Below, piece after piece: positions 42,978-52,514 of a stretch of DNA of 64,000 bases (position 1 is its first letter; the number at the start of each line of letters is the position of its first letter). A program made the position numbers and the translations under genes. The DNA comes from Flavobacterium sp. GT3R68. GTDB lineage: Bacteria > Bacteroidota > Bacteroidia > Flavobacteriales > Flavobacteriaceae. The notes beneath the pieces were generated by a model, which was not told where the DNA came from, made no database searches, and saw nothing but the letters and a program-made list of their open reading frames with translations. Location of the stretch: positions 62,001-126,000 of the forward strand of contig NZ_VJZK01000002.1 in NCBI RefSeq assembly GCF_007109225.1, in the 5' to 3' direction.

Positions 42978-45900
42978 ATGAAAATTAAATACATACTATT
43001 TTTACTGTTTCTTTCCACAAGTGCTTTTTGTCAAGGCGAAGCTTCCAATTGGTATTTTGGTCAACATGCGGGCATTTCCTTTAGCAGTGGATCCCCTGTA
43101 ACTTTGACAGACATGCCGATGACCTCCAACAATCTAAGAACTAACGAGGGCTGCACTTCGATATCGGACAGCAATGGAAATTTGTTATTTTACACGGACG
43201 GAACAAAAGTATGGGACCGAAATCATGAGGTGATGTTTAATGGAAATGACCTACATGGTGATTCATCGAGTAGCCAATCGGCAATCATCGTTCCCAAACC
43301 AGACAGCCAGACCAAATATTATATTTTCACGGTGGATAGGCTTGGCACCAATTTCCATTATGGCTTACAATACTCCGAAGTGGATATGACCTTAAATGAT
43401 GGTTTTGGCGATGTGACAACCAAAAACATCCGGTTATTAGATGAATGCAGCGAAAAAATTACCGCGGTCAAAAGTTTTGATTGTGCCGAAATATGGGTAA
43501 TTACTTACTCTAGTCCAGGAGGTTTTACAGAAGGCAATTACAATACTTTCTTTAGTTATAAAATTACGCCAGCCGGAGTGCAAACCGTTCCTGTAGTATC
43601 CAGCACTCCTCTGGGGGGTATTGATGACCCGCGTGGCTATCTTAAAGTATCTGCAGACGGGACGAAAATAGCTATTGCCCATCAAGCCCAAATAGGGAAC
43701 AGCTTGTTTTTGTATAATTTCAACAAACAGACAGGTGCAGTTACCAATCAGCAAAAGTTGATCATGAGTGACCCGACCCATCCCAATAACAAGCTAAATA
43801 CACAACCCTATGGCATTGAGTTTTCGCTCAGTACCAATAAATTATACGTCACGTCATCAACTCCAGAGTTACAAACGTACTTATGGCAATTTGACTTACA
43901 GGCGGCCAACGCAGTAAAGTTAATTTCCTATCAAGGCAGTAATAGTTATAGGGGGGCTCTTCAAATGGCACCAGACGGTAAGATTTATAGAGCATTATGC
44001 GAAGAGTATACCGTTGGATCCAGATATTTGGGCGTCATCAACAATCCGGAAGCTGCTGGTATTGCCTGTAATTACCAGCATAATGCTATTGATTTAGATC
44101 CCAATAATGAGGGACGAAGATCAATGCAAGGACTGCCACCATTCATTCAGTCGCTATTTTTGACTAAAATTGATATCATCGCACCTGGCTCGGCCGGTTT
44201 GGATAATGATCTGGATTTATGTTACGGTGACACCTATCGTCTTAATGGTCCTGTTATAGCGGGAGCCACTTACAGTTGGTATGTAAACGGCGTATTGAAA
44301 ACACCCTATAACATCAATTATCTTGATGTTGATATTGATGTCAGTTCATTAGTTATTTATAAACTCCTGATAGACAAAAATGACGGATCCTGCCCTATCG
44401 AAGGACAAGCGAGTGTGACTTATTATCCGTTGCCGACGGTAAATTCTCCCGTAACGTTAAAACAATGCGATACCGATACCGATGGGATTTCAGATTTTGA
44501 TCTGACTGAAAAAAATAATTTTATTTCAGCAAATTCCGCTAACGAAACCTTTACCTATTACACTACTCCTACCGCAGCCAATGCCGAAACCAATGCAATA
44601 CCCAATCCTACCGCTTATTCCAGCAGTAATTCAACTGTTTGGGTACGGGTTGAAAATGCAAATGGATGTTTTAGAACCGCACAGTTGGATTTAGTTGTTT
44701 CGGCAACACAAGTCCCAACTACATTTCATCCGATGCTTTATAAATGTGATGATTATCTGGATAGTGAGGGAAATGATACCGCCAATAATGATGACCGTGA
44801 CGGAATAGCCACGTTTGATATGAGTACTGTCGCGACATCAATAATAGGTATACTTCCACCCCAAAACATCACTCCTTACACTATTAAATTTTACAAAAAT
44901 GAGGCAGATTTTTCAGCTGAGATAAACGAAATCACCAATATTGACAATTATAGAAATATCGGGTATCCGAATATGCAGTTAATCTGGGTCCGTGTAGACA
45001 GTACAGTCGATAACGGATGTTATGGTTTTGCAAATGTAACCCTTACTGTGGAAGCATTGCCAACCGCATATCCGGTAACTATTGGCCGTGAGTGTGATGA
45101 TAATCAGGATGGGAAGTTCCCATTCAACACGTCATCAATATTGCCCACATTATTAAATGGGCAGACCAATGTCACCGTTACTTATTTTAATCAGAACAAT
45201 ACTATTATCCCAACCGGAGGATCTAATCAACTGCCAAATCCTTTTAACACGGCCTCGCAAACCATTACCATCCGAGTGAGTAATAATAACACTTCGGTTT
45301 CATCCGGACCATGTTATGACGAAACTACATTGGAATTTATTGTAGATGCTTTACCTTTAGCAAATACGGTAGTAATTCCAGCTGAATGCGAAGACGATCT
45401 TGATCCTGCTACCGCCGACGGTCTGTATCCTTTCGACACCACGACGATAGAATCGAACATTTTGGGAAGTTTAACCGGGATGAATGTGTCCTATTTTGAT
45501 CAAAATGGAAATCAGTTGCCACGTCCATTGCCAAACCCTTTTCTGACAGGAACACAGGATATAACCGTAACAGTGGAAAATCCATTGAACGCGACTTGCA
45601 CCCTTCCCCCTACTGTATTGCGTTTTGTAGTGAATCCTCTTCCCAATATTGCTTTGGTACACAGAGAATTGGTTTGTTCACATCAGAGTACATTCTCCAC
45701 CATTTTAGATGCCGGAATTCTGGACAATACACCTGCTTCAGCATATACCTACCAATGGTATTATGAAGGAAATATTTTGGCTTCCAAAACCAACCCGACA
45801 TTGACAGTTACCGCAGAAGGAATTTACACTGTTAACGTTACCACTAACATGGGATGTAGCAGAACCAGAACTATTACAGTCGTTCACTCCAGCGGTGCTA

Positions 45901-46373
45901 CTTTCTCTATACAATCAGTCGATTTATCGGATAATAATACCATTACTGTTACTTTGACAGCAGATAGTCTGGGGGATTATGTTTATAGCCTGAATCATCA
46001 AAATGCCTATCAAACTTCCAATGTTTTTACCAATGTCGCTCCCGGAATCTATACCGTATATGTTAAAGATTTAAATGGTTGCTATAACGACCCCCAAATC
46101 GCTTATGTGATAGGTGCTCCGCCATACTTTACACCAAACGGAGATGGAATAAACGATACGTGGAATGTAAAAGGGGTCAGCGCTCTTTATAATTACAACT
46201 CTACCATTTATATTTTTGACCGATACGGTAAACTCATCAAGCAACTAGGAACAACCGGCGAGGGTTGGAATGGTACATTTAATGGCCAGCTAATGCCTTC
46301 AACAGATTATTGGTATGCCATTTATCTGGAAGATGGACGGGTGATGAAAGGGCATTTTGCATTGAAACGATAA
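42978..46373 (+). CDS. Large T9SS type B surface protein
   Basis: 1131 residues. A signal peptide (MKIKYILFLLFLSTSAFC) precedes an N-terminal beta-propeller-like region (about 22-410) starting EASNWYFGQHAGISFSSGSP and NGNLLFYTDGTKVWDRNHEV, a module frequent at the start of flavobacterial type B proteins. About six Ig-like modules with the spaced motif C-D-x-D-x-D-G-(x)-F-(D/N) follow, e.g. KQCDTDTDGISDFDLT, which may bind calcium. The C-terminus is the gliding-motility-associated signal: YFTPNGDGINDTWNV, IFDRYGKLI, STDYWYAI, GHFALKR. It begins 30 bp after its paralogue-like neighbour. Confidence 0.93.
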   Translation: MKIKYILFLLFLSTSAFCQGEASNWYFGQHAGISFSSGSPVTLTDMPMTSNNLRTNEGCTSISDSNGNLLFYTDGTKVWDRNHEVMFNGNDLHGDSSSSQSAIIVPKPDSQTKYYIFTVDRLGTNFHYGLQYSEVDMTLNDGFGDVTTKNIRLLDECSEKITAVKSFDCAEIWVITYSSPGGFTEGNYNTFFSYKITPAGVQTVPVVSSTPLGGIDDPRGYLKVSADGTKIAIAHQAQIGNSLFLYNFNKQTGAVTNQQKLIMSDPTHPNNKLNTQPYGIEFSLSTNKLYVTSSTPELQTYLWQFDLQAANAVKLISYQGSNSYRGALQMAPDGKIYRALCEEYTVGSRYLGVINNPEAAGIACNYQHNAIDLDPNNEGRRSMQGLPPFIQSLFLTKIDIIAPGSAGLDNDLDLCYGDTYRLNGPVIAGATYSWYVNGVLKTPYNINYLDVDIDVSSLVIYKLLIDKNDGSCPIEGQASVTYYPLPTVNSPVTLKQCDTDTDGISDFDLTEKNNFISANSANETFTYYTTPTAANAETNAIPNPTAYSSSNSTVWVRVENANGCFRTAQLDLVVSATQVPTTFHPMLYKCDDYLDSEGNDTANNDDRDGIATFDMSTVATSIIGILPPQNITPYTIKFYKNEADFSAEINEITNIDNYRNIGYPNMQLIWVRVDSTVDNGCYGFANVTLTVEALPTAYPVTIGRECDDNQDGKFPFNTSSILPTLLNGQTNVTVTYFNQNNTIIPTGGSNQLPNPFNTASQTITIRVSNNNTSVSSGPCYDETTLEFIVDALPLANTVVIPAECEDDLDPATADGLYPFDTTTIESNILGSLTGMNVSYFDQNGNQLPRPLPNPFLTGTQDITVTVENPLNATCTLPPTVLRFVVNPLPNIALVHRELVCSHQSTFSTILDAGILDNTPASAYTYQWYYEGNILASKTNPTLTVTAEGIYTVNVTTNMGCSRTRTITVVHSSGATFSIQSVDLSDNNTITVTLTADSLGDYVYSLNHQNAYQTSNVFTNVAPGIYTVYVKDLNGCYNDPQIAYVIGAPPYFTPNGDGINDTWNVKGVSALYNYNSTIYIFDRYGKLIKQLGTTGEGWNGTFNGQLMPSTDYWYAIYLEDGRVMKGHFALKR

Positions 46374-46425
46374 ATATATTTTACACTGTATTCGGTTATC
46401 ATTCTATAATCTTAAACATTGAAGT

Positions 46426-46980
46426 ATGCGCAAAAGTTTACTAATTGGTCTGATTATAATTGGGACAATTTTAATGATTTACGGGCTAATCATTCGGGTC
46501 GGGATGCAAGGCTTTGTATTCGCGTGGGTACTGAATCTGATGTTGATGATGTGTGTTTATCTTTTTACCCAAACCCTAAAGCCTGCATTTAAATCTACCT
46601 ATTACAACGAAAAAAAGTGGGAGAAGAAAGGGAAAATTTACGAATCATTAGGAGTGAATATTTTCAGAAAATTACTCGTCTTGATTGGTTGGGAAAAAAT
46701 AAATAAAAAAAACAATCCTGTCAAAAAAAGTCTGGAGGCTTTAATCCATCTGGAATATGTCACCAAACAATCAGAATTGGGCCATCTGATTATATTTTTT
46801 ATAGTGATCCCGTTTACCGTTTTCGTAACGGTTAAATATGGAATTGTTGAATCATTATGGCTTTTGATCTTAAATCTTGTATTGAATATTTACCCAATCA
46901 TTTTACAACGCTACAACAGACCCCGATTAAAAAAGGCAATTAATATCTATAGATACCAGCAAGCCAAAATAAAAGCGTAA
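46426..46980 (+). CDS. Four-helix membrane protein, possibly CrtO-like acyltransferase family
   Basis: 184 residues with hydrophobic segments at about 5-22, 28-48, 121-138 and 143-165. The loop between them, KWEKKGKIYESLGVNIFRKL with WEK, resembles the (E)-x-Y-x-x-(L)-G-(I/V)-x-x-(F/W)-(R/K) loop of the glycosyl-4,4'-diaponeurosporenoate acyltransferase (CrtO) family. That assignment is tentative; otherwise it is an uncharacterised membrane protein. A strong bidirectional terminator separates it from typA. Confidence 0.6.
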   Translation: MRKSLLIGLIIIGTILMIYGLIIRVGMQGFVFAWVLNLMLMMCVYLFTQTLKPAFKSTYYNEKKWEKKGKIYESLGVNIFRKLLVLIGWEKINKKNNPVKKSLEALIHLEYVTKQSELGHLIIFFIVIPFTVFVTVKYGIVESLWLLILNLVLNIYPIILQRYNRPRLKKAINIYRYQQAKIKA

Positions 46981-47031
46981 AACTATACTGCACATAGGAA
47001 TCAAAACAAGTTCATCTTAAAAAAATTCCAT

Positions 47032-47066
47032 AAAAAAAGCCATCCGACGCGTCGGATGGCTTTTTT
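47032..47066. terminator. Bidirectional terminator between the 46426 gene and typA
   Basis: GCCATCCGAC-GC-GTCGGATGGC is a perfect palindrome of 22 bases with A7 before and T6 after. It serves both convergent genes. Confidence 0.92.
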
Positions 47067-47083
47067 AATATCAATAGATATAA

Positions 47084-48880
47084 TTAGATTTTGAATCTTT
47101 TTCTATCAGTTTCTGTCAAATATATCTTTCTCAAACGAATAGATTTTGGAGTAACCTCAACATATTCATCTTTTTGAATGTACTCTAATGCTTCTTCCAA
47201 TGAGAAAATAATCGGAGGGATAATCCTTGCTTTTTCATCATTTCCAGATGAACGAACATTCGATTGTTTTTTCTCTTTAGTTACGTTTACACACATATCA
47301 TCACCACGAGAGTTTTCTCCAATCACCTGACCTTCGTAAATTTCGGCATTTGGTTCAACAAAAAACTTACCGCGATCTTGCAATTTATCGATAGAATAAG
47401 GAATGGCTTTTCCTTTTTCCATAGAAATCAATGAACCTTTGTTACGTCCGGCAATTTCTCCTTTGTAAGGTTCGTATCCTATAAAACGGTGTGCCATAAT
47501 AGCTTCACCAGCAGTTGCAGTAAGTAATTGATTACGCAATCCAATAATTCCACGTGATGGAATATTAAATTTTACAATCATACGTTCACCTTTAGTTTCC
47601 ATACTCAGCATTTCACCTTTACGCATAGTAACGAACTCAACCGCTCTTCCTGAAAGTGTTTCCGGTAAATCGATGGTCAATTCCTCAATTGGTTCACATT
47701 TTTTACCATCAATTTCCTTGATGATAACTTGTGGCTGACCGATTTGTAATTCGTACCCTTCTCTTCTCATTGTTTCAATAAGAACAGATAAGTGCAATAC
47801 TCCACGACCAAAAACCATAAACTTATCAGCTGAATCAGTTTCACCCAATTTCATTGCTAAGTTTTTCTCTAATTCTTTTGTCAAACGATCTCTAATATGA
47901 CGAGAAGTTACAAATTTACCCTCTTTACCAAAGAAAGGAGAGTCATTAATTGTAAACAACATACTCATCGTAGGTTCGTCGATATCGATTGTTTTCAAAG
48001 CTTCCGGGTTTTCAAAATCAGCGATAGTATCTCCAATTTCAAATCCTTCTACTCCAATAATTGCACAAATATCTCCAGCAATAACTTGTTCTACTTTTTT
48101 ACGACCAAGTCCTTCAAAGGTATGTAATTCCTTGATACGTGATTTAGATATAGTTCCGTCTCTTTTTACTAATGAGATTGGCATCCCTTCATTCAAAACA
48201 CCTCTTTCAAGACGACCGATAGCGATACGACCTGTAAAAGCTGAGAAATCTAAAGAAGTAATCAACATTTGTGGTGTTCCTTCAGATACTTTAGGAGCAG
48301 GTACATTTTCAATAACCATATCCAATAATGCTTCCACATTATCAGTTACGTTTTCCCAATGATCAGACATCCAGTTATTTTTAGCCGAACCATAAACGGT
48401 TGGAAAATCCAACTGCCATTCTTCAGCGCCTAATTCAAACATTAAGTCAAAAACTTTTTCGTGAACTTCTTCAGGAGTACAGTTTTCTTTATCAACCTTA
48501 TTGATTACTACGCAAGGTTTCAAACCTAAATCGATCGCCTTTTGCAAAACGAAACGAGTTTGTGGCATTGGTCCTTCAAAAGCATCCACAAGCAAACAAA
48601 CACCATCCGCCATATTCAATACACGCTCTACCTCACCACCAAAATCGGCGTGACCAGGAGTATCGATAATGTTGATTTTTGTTCCTTTGTAAACTACAGA
48701 AACATTTTTAGAAGTAATGGTAATACCTCTTTCGCGCTCTAAGTCGTTATTATCAAGGATTAAGTCACCTGTATTTTCGTTGTCACGAAATAATTGACAG
48801 TGATACATAATTTTATCAACCAAAGTTGTTTTACCGTGATCGACGTGGGCAATAATTGCAATGTTTCTAATAGATTCCAT
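47084..48880 (-). CDS. typA: Ribosome-associated GTPase TypA/BipA
   Basis: 598 residues, full length. It is a translational GTPase that binds the ribosome and aids 50S assembly, especially in cold or stress. G1 is [14 protein letters not shown] (residues about 9-22), G2 is ERERGITI, G3 is [17 protein letters not shown] and G4 is VINKVDK. The EF-G-like domains II, III and V follow, then the BipA-specific C-terminal domain ([38 protein letters not shown]). It has its own TACCTTTG promoter box. Confidence 0.97.
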   Translation of the reverse strand: MESIRNIAIIAHVDHGKTTLVDKIMYHCQLFRDNENTGDLILDNNDLERERGITITSKNVSVVYKGTKINIIDTPGHADFGGEVERVLNMADGVCLLVDAFEGPMPQTRFVLQKAIDLGLKPCVVINKVDKENCTPEEVHEKVFDLMFELGAEEWQLDFPTVYGSAKNNWMSDHWENVTDNVEALLDMVIENVPAPKVSEGTPQMLITSLDFSAFTGRIAIGRLERGVLNEGMPISLVKRDGTISKSRIKELHTFEGLGRKKVEQVIAGDICAIIGVEGFEIGDTIADFENPEALKTIDIDEPTMSMLFTINDSPFFGKEGKFVTSRHIRDRLTKELEKNLAMKLGETDSADKFMVFGRGVLHLSVLIETMRREGYELQIGQPQVIIKEIDGKKCEPIEELTIDLPETLSGRAVEFVTMRKGEMLSMETKGERMIVKFNIPSRGIIGLRNQLLTATAGEAIMAHRFIGYEPYKGEIAGRNKGSLISMEKGKAIPYSIDKLQDRGKFFVEPNAEIYEGQVIGENSRGDDMCVNVTKEKKQSNVRSSGNDEKARIIPPIIFSLEEALEYIQKDEYVEVTPKSIRLRKIYLTETDRKRFKI

Positions 48881-48899
48881 CTGATATTTTTAATGGGTG

Positions 48900-48907
48900 C
48901 AAAGGTA
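48900..48907 (-). promoter_or_regulatory. -7 box of typA
   Basis: CAAAGGTA reads TACCTTTG on the minus strand, 19 bp before the typA ATG. Confidence 0.6.
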
Positions 48908-49045
48908 CACTTTATTTTAACATAAAAAACATTAATTATTTCTACGGGAAGACTTTCCTTTATAATAGAGGTCTCGGAAAACAAACCTTAACAAAAATTT
49001 AATCACTGGAAGGGATTTTTCTTAACCAGAAACAATTTAATACAA

Positions 49046-49077
49046 AAAACTCCCATCGTTGTGATGGGAGTTTTTCT
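49046..49077 (-). terminator. Terminator after rpsT
   Basis: ACTCCCATC-GTT-GTGATGGGAGT forms a 9-bp-plus stem flanked by A and T runs. It lies 22 bp after the rpsT stop. Confidence 0.85.
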
Positions 49078-49098
49078 TATATTTCAGAACTTATCTAA

Positions 49099-49350
49099 TT
49101 ACAGTTTTGCAACGTGCTTAGTTAATTTAGATTTCAAGTTAGAAGCTTTGTTATCATGAATGATATTTTTCTTAGCTAATTTATCAATCATAGAAATTAC
49201 ACTTGATAATTTAGATGAAGCATCAGTTTTATCAGTAGCTATTCTTAATGCTTTGATTGCATTACGAGTAGTTTTATGTTGGTATCTGTTTAATACTCTT
49301 CTCTTTTCGTTACTTCTAATTCTCTTTAGAGCTGACTTATGATTTGCCAT
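49099..49350 (-). CDS. rpsT: 30S ribosomal protein S20
   Basis: 83 residues, very basic. The standard S20 opening MANHKSALKRIRSNEKRRVL is followed by NRYQHKTTRNAIKALR and a C-terminal KLAKKNIIHDNKASNLKSKL. S20 is a primary 16S rRNA binder on the lower 30S body. It is downstream of the three tRNA-Glu genes on the same strand, an arrangement that may allow read-through from the tRNA promoter, although the 150-bp gap leaves room for its own promoter. Confidence 0.97.
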   Translation of the reverse strand: MANHKSALKRIRSNEKRRVLNRYQHKTTRNAIKALRIATDKTDASSKLSSVISMIDKLAKKNIIHDNKASNLKSKLTKHVAKL

Positions 49351-49508
49351 TTTATTTTATTTTTTTTTAATTGTAATAATTGTTATAAACTATATAGTTA
49401 AAAAAGAAAAACCTCCCACAATTGTTTAATCAATCACTTTGGTTTTAACTAATAAAACAACGATCGAGACACAACCTCTGTTTTATAAAACTCATTTACA
49501 ACTAATTG

Positions 49509-49580
49509 TAGTCCGTAAGGGAATCGAACCCCTGTTACCAGGACGAAATCCTGGAGTCCTAACCCCTAGACGAACGGACC
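49509..49580 (-). tRNA. tRNA-Glu (UUC), divergent copy
   Basis: Minus strand: acceptor GGTCCGT...ACGGACT with a G-U first pair, a D-arm with GGTTAGGA, anticodon stem CCAGG/CCTGG around loop ATTTCGT (anticodon TTC), and a T-arm with GGTTCGATTCC. The CCA end is not encoded. It differs from the two other tRNA-Glu copies in the acceptor, anticodon stem and T-stem. Confidence 0.92.
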
Positions 49581-49626
49581 GTTATCGTTCTAAGTTTGGT
49601 AATCTATTCAATCTAAATTGAACTTG

Positions 49627-49698
49627 TAGCCCGTAGCGGAATCGAACCGCTCTTACATGGATGAAAACCATGCGTCCTAACCGATAGACGAACGGGCC
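49627..49698 (-). tRNA. tRNA-Glu (UUC)
   Basis: Minus strand: acceptor GGCCCGT...ACGGGCT, anticodon stem CATGG/CCATG around loop TTTTCAT (anticodon TTC), and a T-arm with GGTTCGATTCC. CCA is not encoded. It is identical to the copy at 49747-49818. Confidence 0.95.
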
Positions 49699-49746
49699 AT
49701 TTTCCCTCTGAGTTCGGGATGACTTTAACATGCAAAAGAAAAATTG

Positions 49747-49818
49747 TAGCCCGTAGCGGAATCGAACCGCTCTTACATGGATGAAAACCATGCGTCCTAA
49801 CCGATAGACGAACGGGCC
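49747..49818 (-). tRNA. tRNA-Glu (UUC)
   Basis: Identical in sequence to 49627-49698 and 120 bp away, so a recent tandem duplicate. It is the first tRNA of the three-gene unit and lies just downstream of a consensus promoter. Confidence 0.95.
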
Positions 49819-49838
49819 TTACTTCTCTAATGCGGATG

Positions 49839-49868
49839 CAAAAATACAACTATTTTTTATTCGCACAA
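49839..49868 (-). promoter_or_regulatory. Consensus promoter of the tRNA-Glu unit
   Basis: On the minus strand, TTG (49866-49868), exactly 19 bases, then TATTTTTG (49839-49846). This is an ideal Bacteroidota -33/-7 promoter, as expected for stable RNA. Confidence 0.8.
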
Positions 49869-49896
49869 TAGCTGAGGTATATTTTTTTATATTTTT

Positions 49897-51375
49897 TTAA
49901 TATGCCTTCGCAAAAAGCACTCTACCCACTGATGGTTTACCAGTAAACATACAGCTTCCGGCCTCTTCAATCCTGTCTAAAGCGATGCATCGGATGGTCG
50001 CTTTGGTCAATTCCTTGATTTTTTCTTCCGTTTCCGGAGTTCCATCCCAATGTGCTGCTATAAACCCTCCTTTTGTTTCCAAAATATTTTTAAATCCCTC
50101 AAAATCATTCACTTCAGTGATATGCGTATTTCTATAATCCAATGCTTTTTCAAATAAATCCTTTTGAATCTGCTCTAACAAATCATGAATATAAGTTGCT
50201 ATTCCGTCTTTAGAAACGACTTCTTTTGTCAAAGTATCTCTTCTGGCCACTTCAAAAGTACCATTTTCCAAATCTTTTGGGCCCACGGCGATTCGTACAG
50301 GAACTCCTTTAAGTTCCCATTCCGCAAATTTAAATCCTGGTTTTTGGGTAGTCCTGTCATCGTATTTAACAGAAACCCCTAGATTTTTCAATGCTGCAAT
50401 CAATATATTTACTTCAGATGTAATTTCAGCAAGTTGCTCATCTGTTTTATGAATCGGTACGATTACCACTTGAATCGGCGCCAAATTCGGTGGCAATACC
50501 AATCCCTGGTCATCTGAATGCGTCATTACCAAAGCACCCATCAAACGGGTCGAAACTCCCCACGATGTTCCCCAAACGTACTCTTGCTTTCCTTCGGCAT
50601 TGGCAAATTTTACATCAAATGCTTTGGCAAAATTCTGTCCCAAGAAATGGGAAGTTCCTGCCTGCAATGCTTTTCCATCCTGCATTAATGCTTCAATACA
50701 ATAGGTTTCTTCTGCTCCTGCAAAACGTTCGGTTTCGGTTTTCAGACCTTTGATTACCGGAATCGCCATGAAGTTTTCAGCGAAATCAGCATACACATTC
50801 ATCATTTTTTCAGATTCTTCAATAGCTTCCTCTTTGGTAGCGTGAGCCGTATGACCTTCCTGCCATAAGAACTCAGCTGTTCTAAGGAATAAACGGGTTC
50901 TCATTTCCCAGCGCACCACATTTGCCCATTGATTGATCAATAATGGCAAATCACGGTACGATTGCACCCATCCTTTATAGGTAGACCAGATAATAGCCTC
51001 ACTGGTAGGACGAACAATTAATTCTTCTTCCAGTTTCGCGTTAGGATCCACCATTAGTTTCCCCGGTTTATCCGGATCATTTTTTAATCTGTAGTGCGTT
51101 ACGATTGCGCATTCTTTGGCAAATCCTTCGGCATTTTTTTCTTCGGCCTCAAACATACTTTTCGGTACGAATAATGGGAAATAGGCATTCTGATGACCTG
51201 TCTCTTTAAACATACGGTCTAATTCCGCCTGCATTTTCTCCCAAATCGCATAACCATATGGTTTGATGACCATACACCCTCTAACTCCTGAATTTTCGGC
51301 AAGATCTGCTTTTACAACCAACTCGTTATACCACTTTGAATAATCTTCTGCTCTTGTTGTTAAGTTCTTGCTCAT
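49897..51375 (-). CDS. proS: Prolyl-tRNA synthetase, archaeal/eukaryote-like short form
   Basis: 492 residues. It charges tRNA-Pro. Class II motifs: [20 protein letters not shown] (motif 1 region), [20 protein letters not shown] then [20 protein letters not shown] (motif 2), and [20 protein letters not shown] near motif 3. There is no ~180-residue editing insertion as in the long bacterial form; instead there is a C-terminal extra domain ending in Tyr ([11 protein letters not shown]), the mark of the archaeal/eukaryote type that Bacteroidota also use. A divergent promoter pair separates it from the lipoprotein gene. Confidence 0.97.
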   Translation of the reverse strand: MSKNLTTRAEDYSKWYNELVVKADLAENSGVRGCMVIKPYGYAIWEKMQAELDRMFKETGHQNAYFPLFVPKSMFEAEEKNAEGFAKECAIVTHYRLKNDPDKPGKLMVDPNAKLEEELIVRPTSEAIIWSTYKGWVQSYRDLPLLINQWANVVRWEMRTRLFLRTAEFLWQEGHTAHATKEEAIEESEKMMNVYADFAENFMAIPVIKGLKTETERFAGAEETYCIEALMQDGKALQAGTSHFLGQNFAKAFDVKFANAEGKQEYVWGTSWGVSTRLMGALVMTHSDDQGLVLPPNLAPIQVVIVPIHKTDEQLAEITSEVNILIAALKNLGVSVKYDDRTTQKPGFKFAEWELKGVPVRIAVGPKDLENGTFEVARRDTLTKEVVSKDGIATYIHDLLEQIQKDLFEKALDYRNTHITEVNDFEGFKNILETKGGFIAAHWDGTPETEEKIKELTKATIRCIALDRIEEAGSCMFTGKPSVGRVLFAKAY

Positions 51376-51428
51376 ATTGAATAGTTTGGCACAAAAATTG
51401 TTTTAATTTATTTAACTAAATAGTTCGG

Positions 51429-51446
51429 CAAAACTAACTATTTTTG
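51429..51446. promoter_or_regulatory. Divergent -7 boxes of proS and the lipoprotein gene
   Basis: CAAAACTA (51429-51436) reads TAGTTTTG on the minus strand for proS. TATTTTTG (51439-51446) serves the plus-strand lipoprotein gene. The boxes lie 2 bp apart, so the two promoters probably compete. Confidence 0.55.
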
Positions 51447-51474
51447 TAATGACCAACAATAAAAATGCACAGAT

Positions 51475-52431
51475 ATGAAAACTTATTATTTTTCTTCAGC
51501 TAAATCAATTTCCATTTTTTCCATAATGGGGTTGTTAAGCGTTGTAATGGCTTCTTGTGGTTCCTATAAAAACAGTTCCTATTACGACCGTGACGGAATA
51601 TATGGTGGTTCTGAAGTAAAAAAAGCGGATACTCAAACGCAACGCGCTGCTAATGAAAGCAGTCAATATAAAGATTATTTCAGTTCTCTCCAGAAAGATG
51701 AACCGGTGGAGGTTTTTACCGATGTAGAAAGCTACAATTCCAATGAAAGCGCCAATACTGCCACTGAAGGCGGTCATTCTGGTTGGGGAAATAATCCAGA
51801 ACGTGTAACTGTAAATGTATATGATAGCGGTTGGGCATGGAATGGCTGGAACAACTATTTCTACGGTCCCAGCTATGGCTGGGGATGGAATATCGGATAT
51901 AACAGCTGGTATGGCCCAAGTTTCGGGTGGGGATGGAATAATTACTGGTACGGACAAAGCTACTCTCCTTATTATGGATGGGGTTGGAACAATTACTACA
52001 ATGGATACTACAACCCCTATTACTACGGATACGGATACAATAATCATTACACACATAATCATGGTGTTAGAGGCTATAGAAGTGACCGATACATGTCAGG
52101 AAACAGATACGAGTCAGGAAGAAGAACGGGTACACGAAATGCCAATTATACTCCTGGAAGAACAAGAACTACTGTCGGGGGAACAAGAACCTCAAATTAT
52201 AATAATCCTCCAAGACGAAGCGAGACTCCAAGAAATTATAGCCCTAATCCCCGAACCAATACTTCGACACCTCGTAATTACACTCCAACAAGAACCGAAA
52301 ATTCTACTCCAAGAAGCAGTCCAAGATCGGAATCACCAAATCCTAGAAACTATTCTTCAGGTTCTGGCTCCAATTCAGGTTCTGGGGGAAGCTACGGCGG
52401 CGGTCGATCAGGCGGTGGCGGAAGAAGATAA
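51475..52431 (+). CDS. Putative lipoprotein with Trp/Tyr/Gly-rich and Arg/Thr/Asn-rich low-complexity regions
   Basis: 318 residues. The N-terminus has a hydrophobic stretch ending in SVVMASCGSYK, a plausible lipobox with Cys28 although Met at -3 is unusual. Residues about 120-200 are rich in G, W, Y and N (repeats like YGWGWNIGYNSWYGPSFGWG). From about 205 the protein is rich in R, T, N, S and P (RTGTRNANYTPGRTRTT), ending in Gly/Ser repeats. No enzymatic domain is seen. It may be a surface or outer-membrane-attached structural lipoprotein (inference). Confidence 0.8.
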   Translation: MKTYYFSSAKSISIFSIMGLLSVVMASCGSYKNSSYYDRDGIYGGSEVKKADTQTQRAANESSQYKDYFSSLQKDEPVEVFTDVESYNSNESANTATEGGHSGWGNNPERVTVNVYDSGWAWNGWNNYFYGPSYGWGWNIGYNSWYGPSFGWGWNNYWYGQSYSPYYGWGWNNYYNGYYNPYYYGYGYNNHYTHNHGVRGYRSDRYMSGNRYESGRRTGTRNANYTPGRTRTTVGGTRTSNYNNPPRRSETPRNYSPNPRTNTSTPRNYTPTRTENSTPRSSPRSESPNPRNYSSGSGSNSGSGGSYGGGRSGGGGRR

Positions 52432-52448
52432 TTTTATTAAATATATTT

Positions 52449-52490
52449 ACCTATGTTTTTAACTTTTGAAGTTATTACATAGGTTTTTTT
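52449..52490 (+). terminator. Terminator after the lipoprotein gene
   Basis: ACCTATGT...ACATAGGT with partly paired inner bases (TTAACTT/AAGTTA), followed by a run of T. Confidence 0.7.
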
Positions 52491-52514
52491 TTAAAACCAT
52501 AACTTATTTCAAAA

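Noticed and set aside
49582..49849. Two minus-strand open frames with a repeated peptide (RLVRTHGFHPCKSG-like)
   Set aside because: They are translations of the duplicated tRNA-Glu genes.
51815..52462. 215-codon open frame on the plus strand
   Set aside because: It is a shadow of the low-complexity lipoprotein gene in another frame; the true frame has the signal peptide and lipobox.
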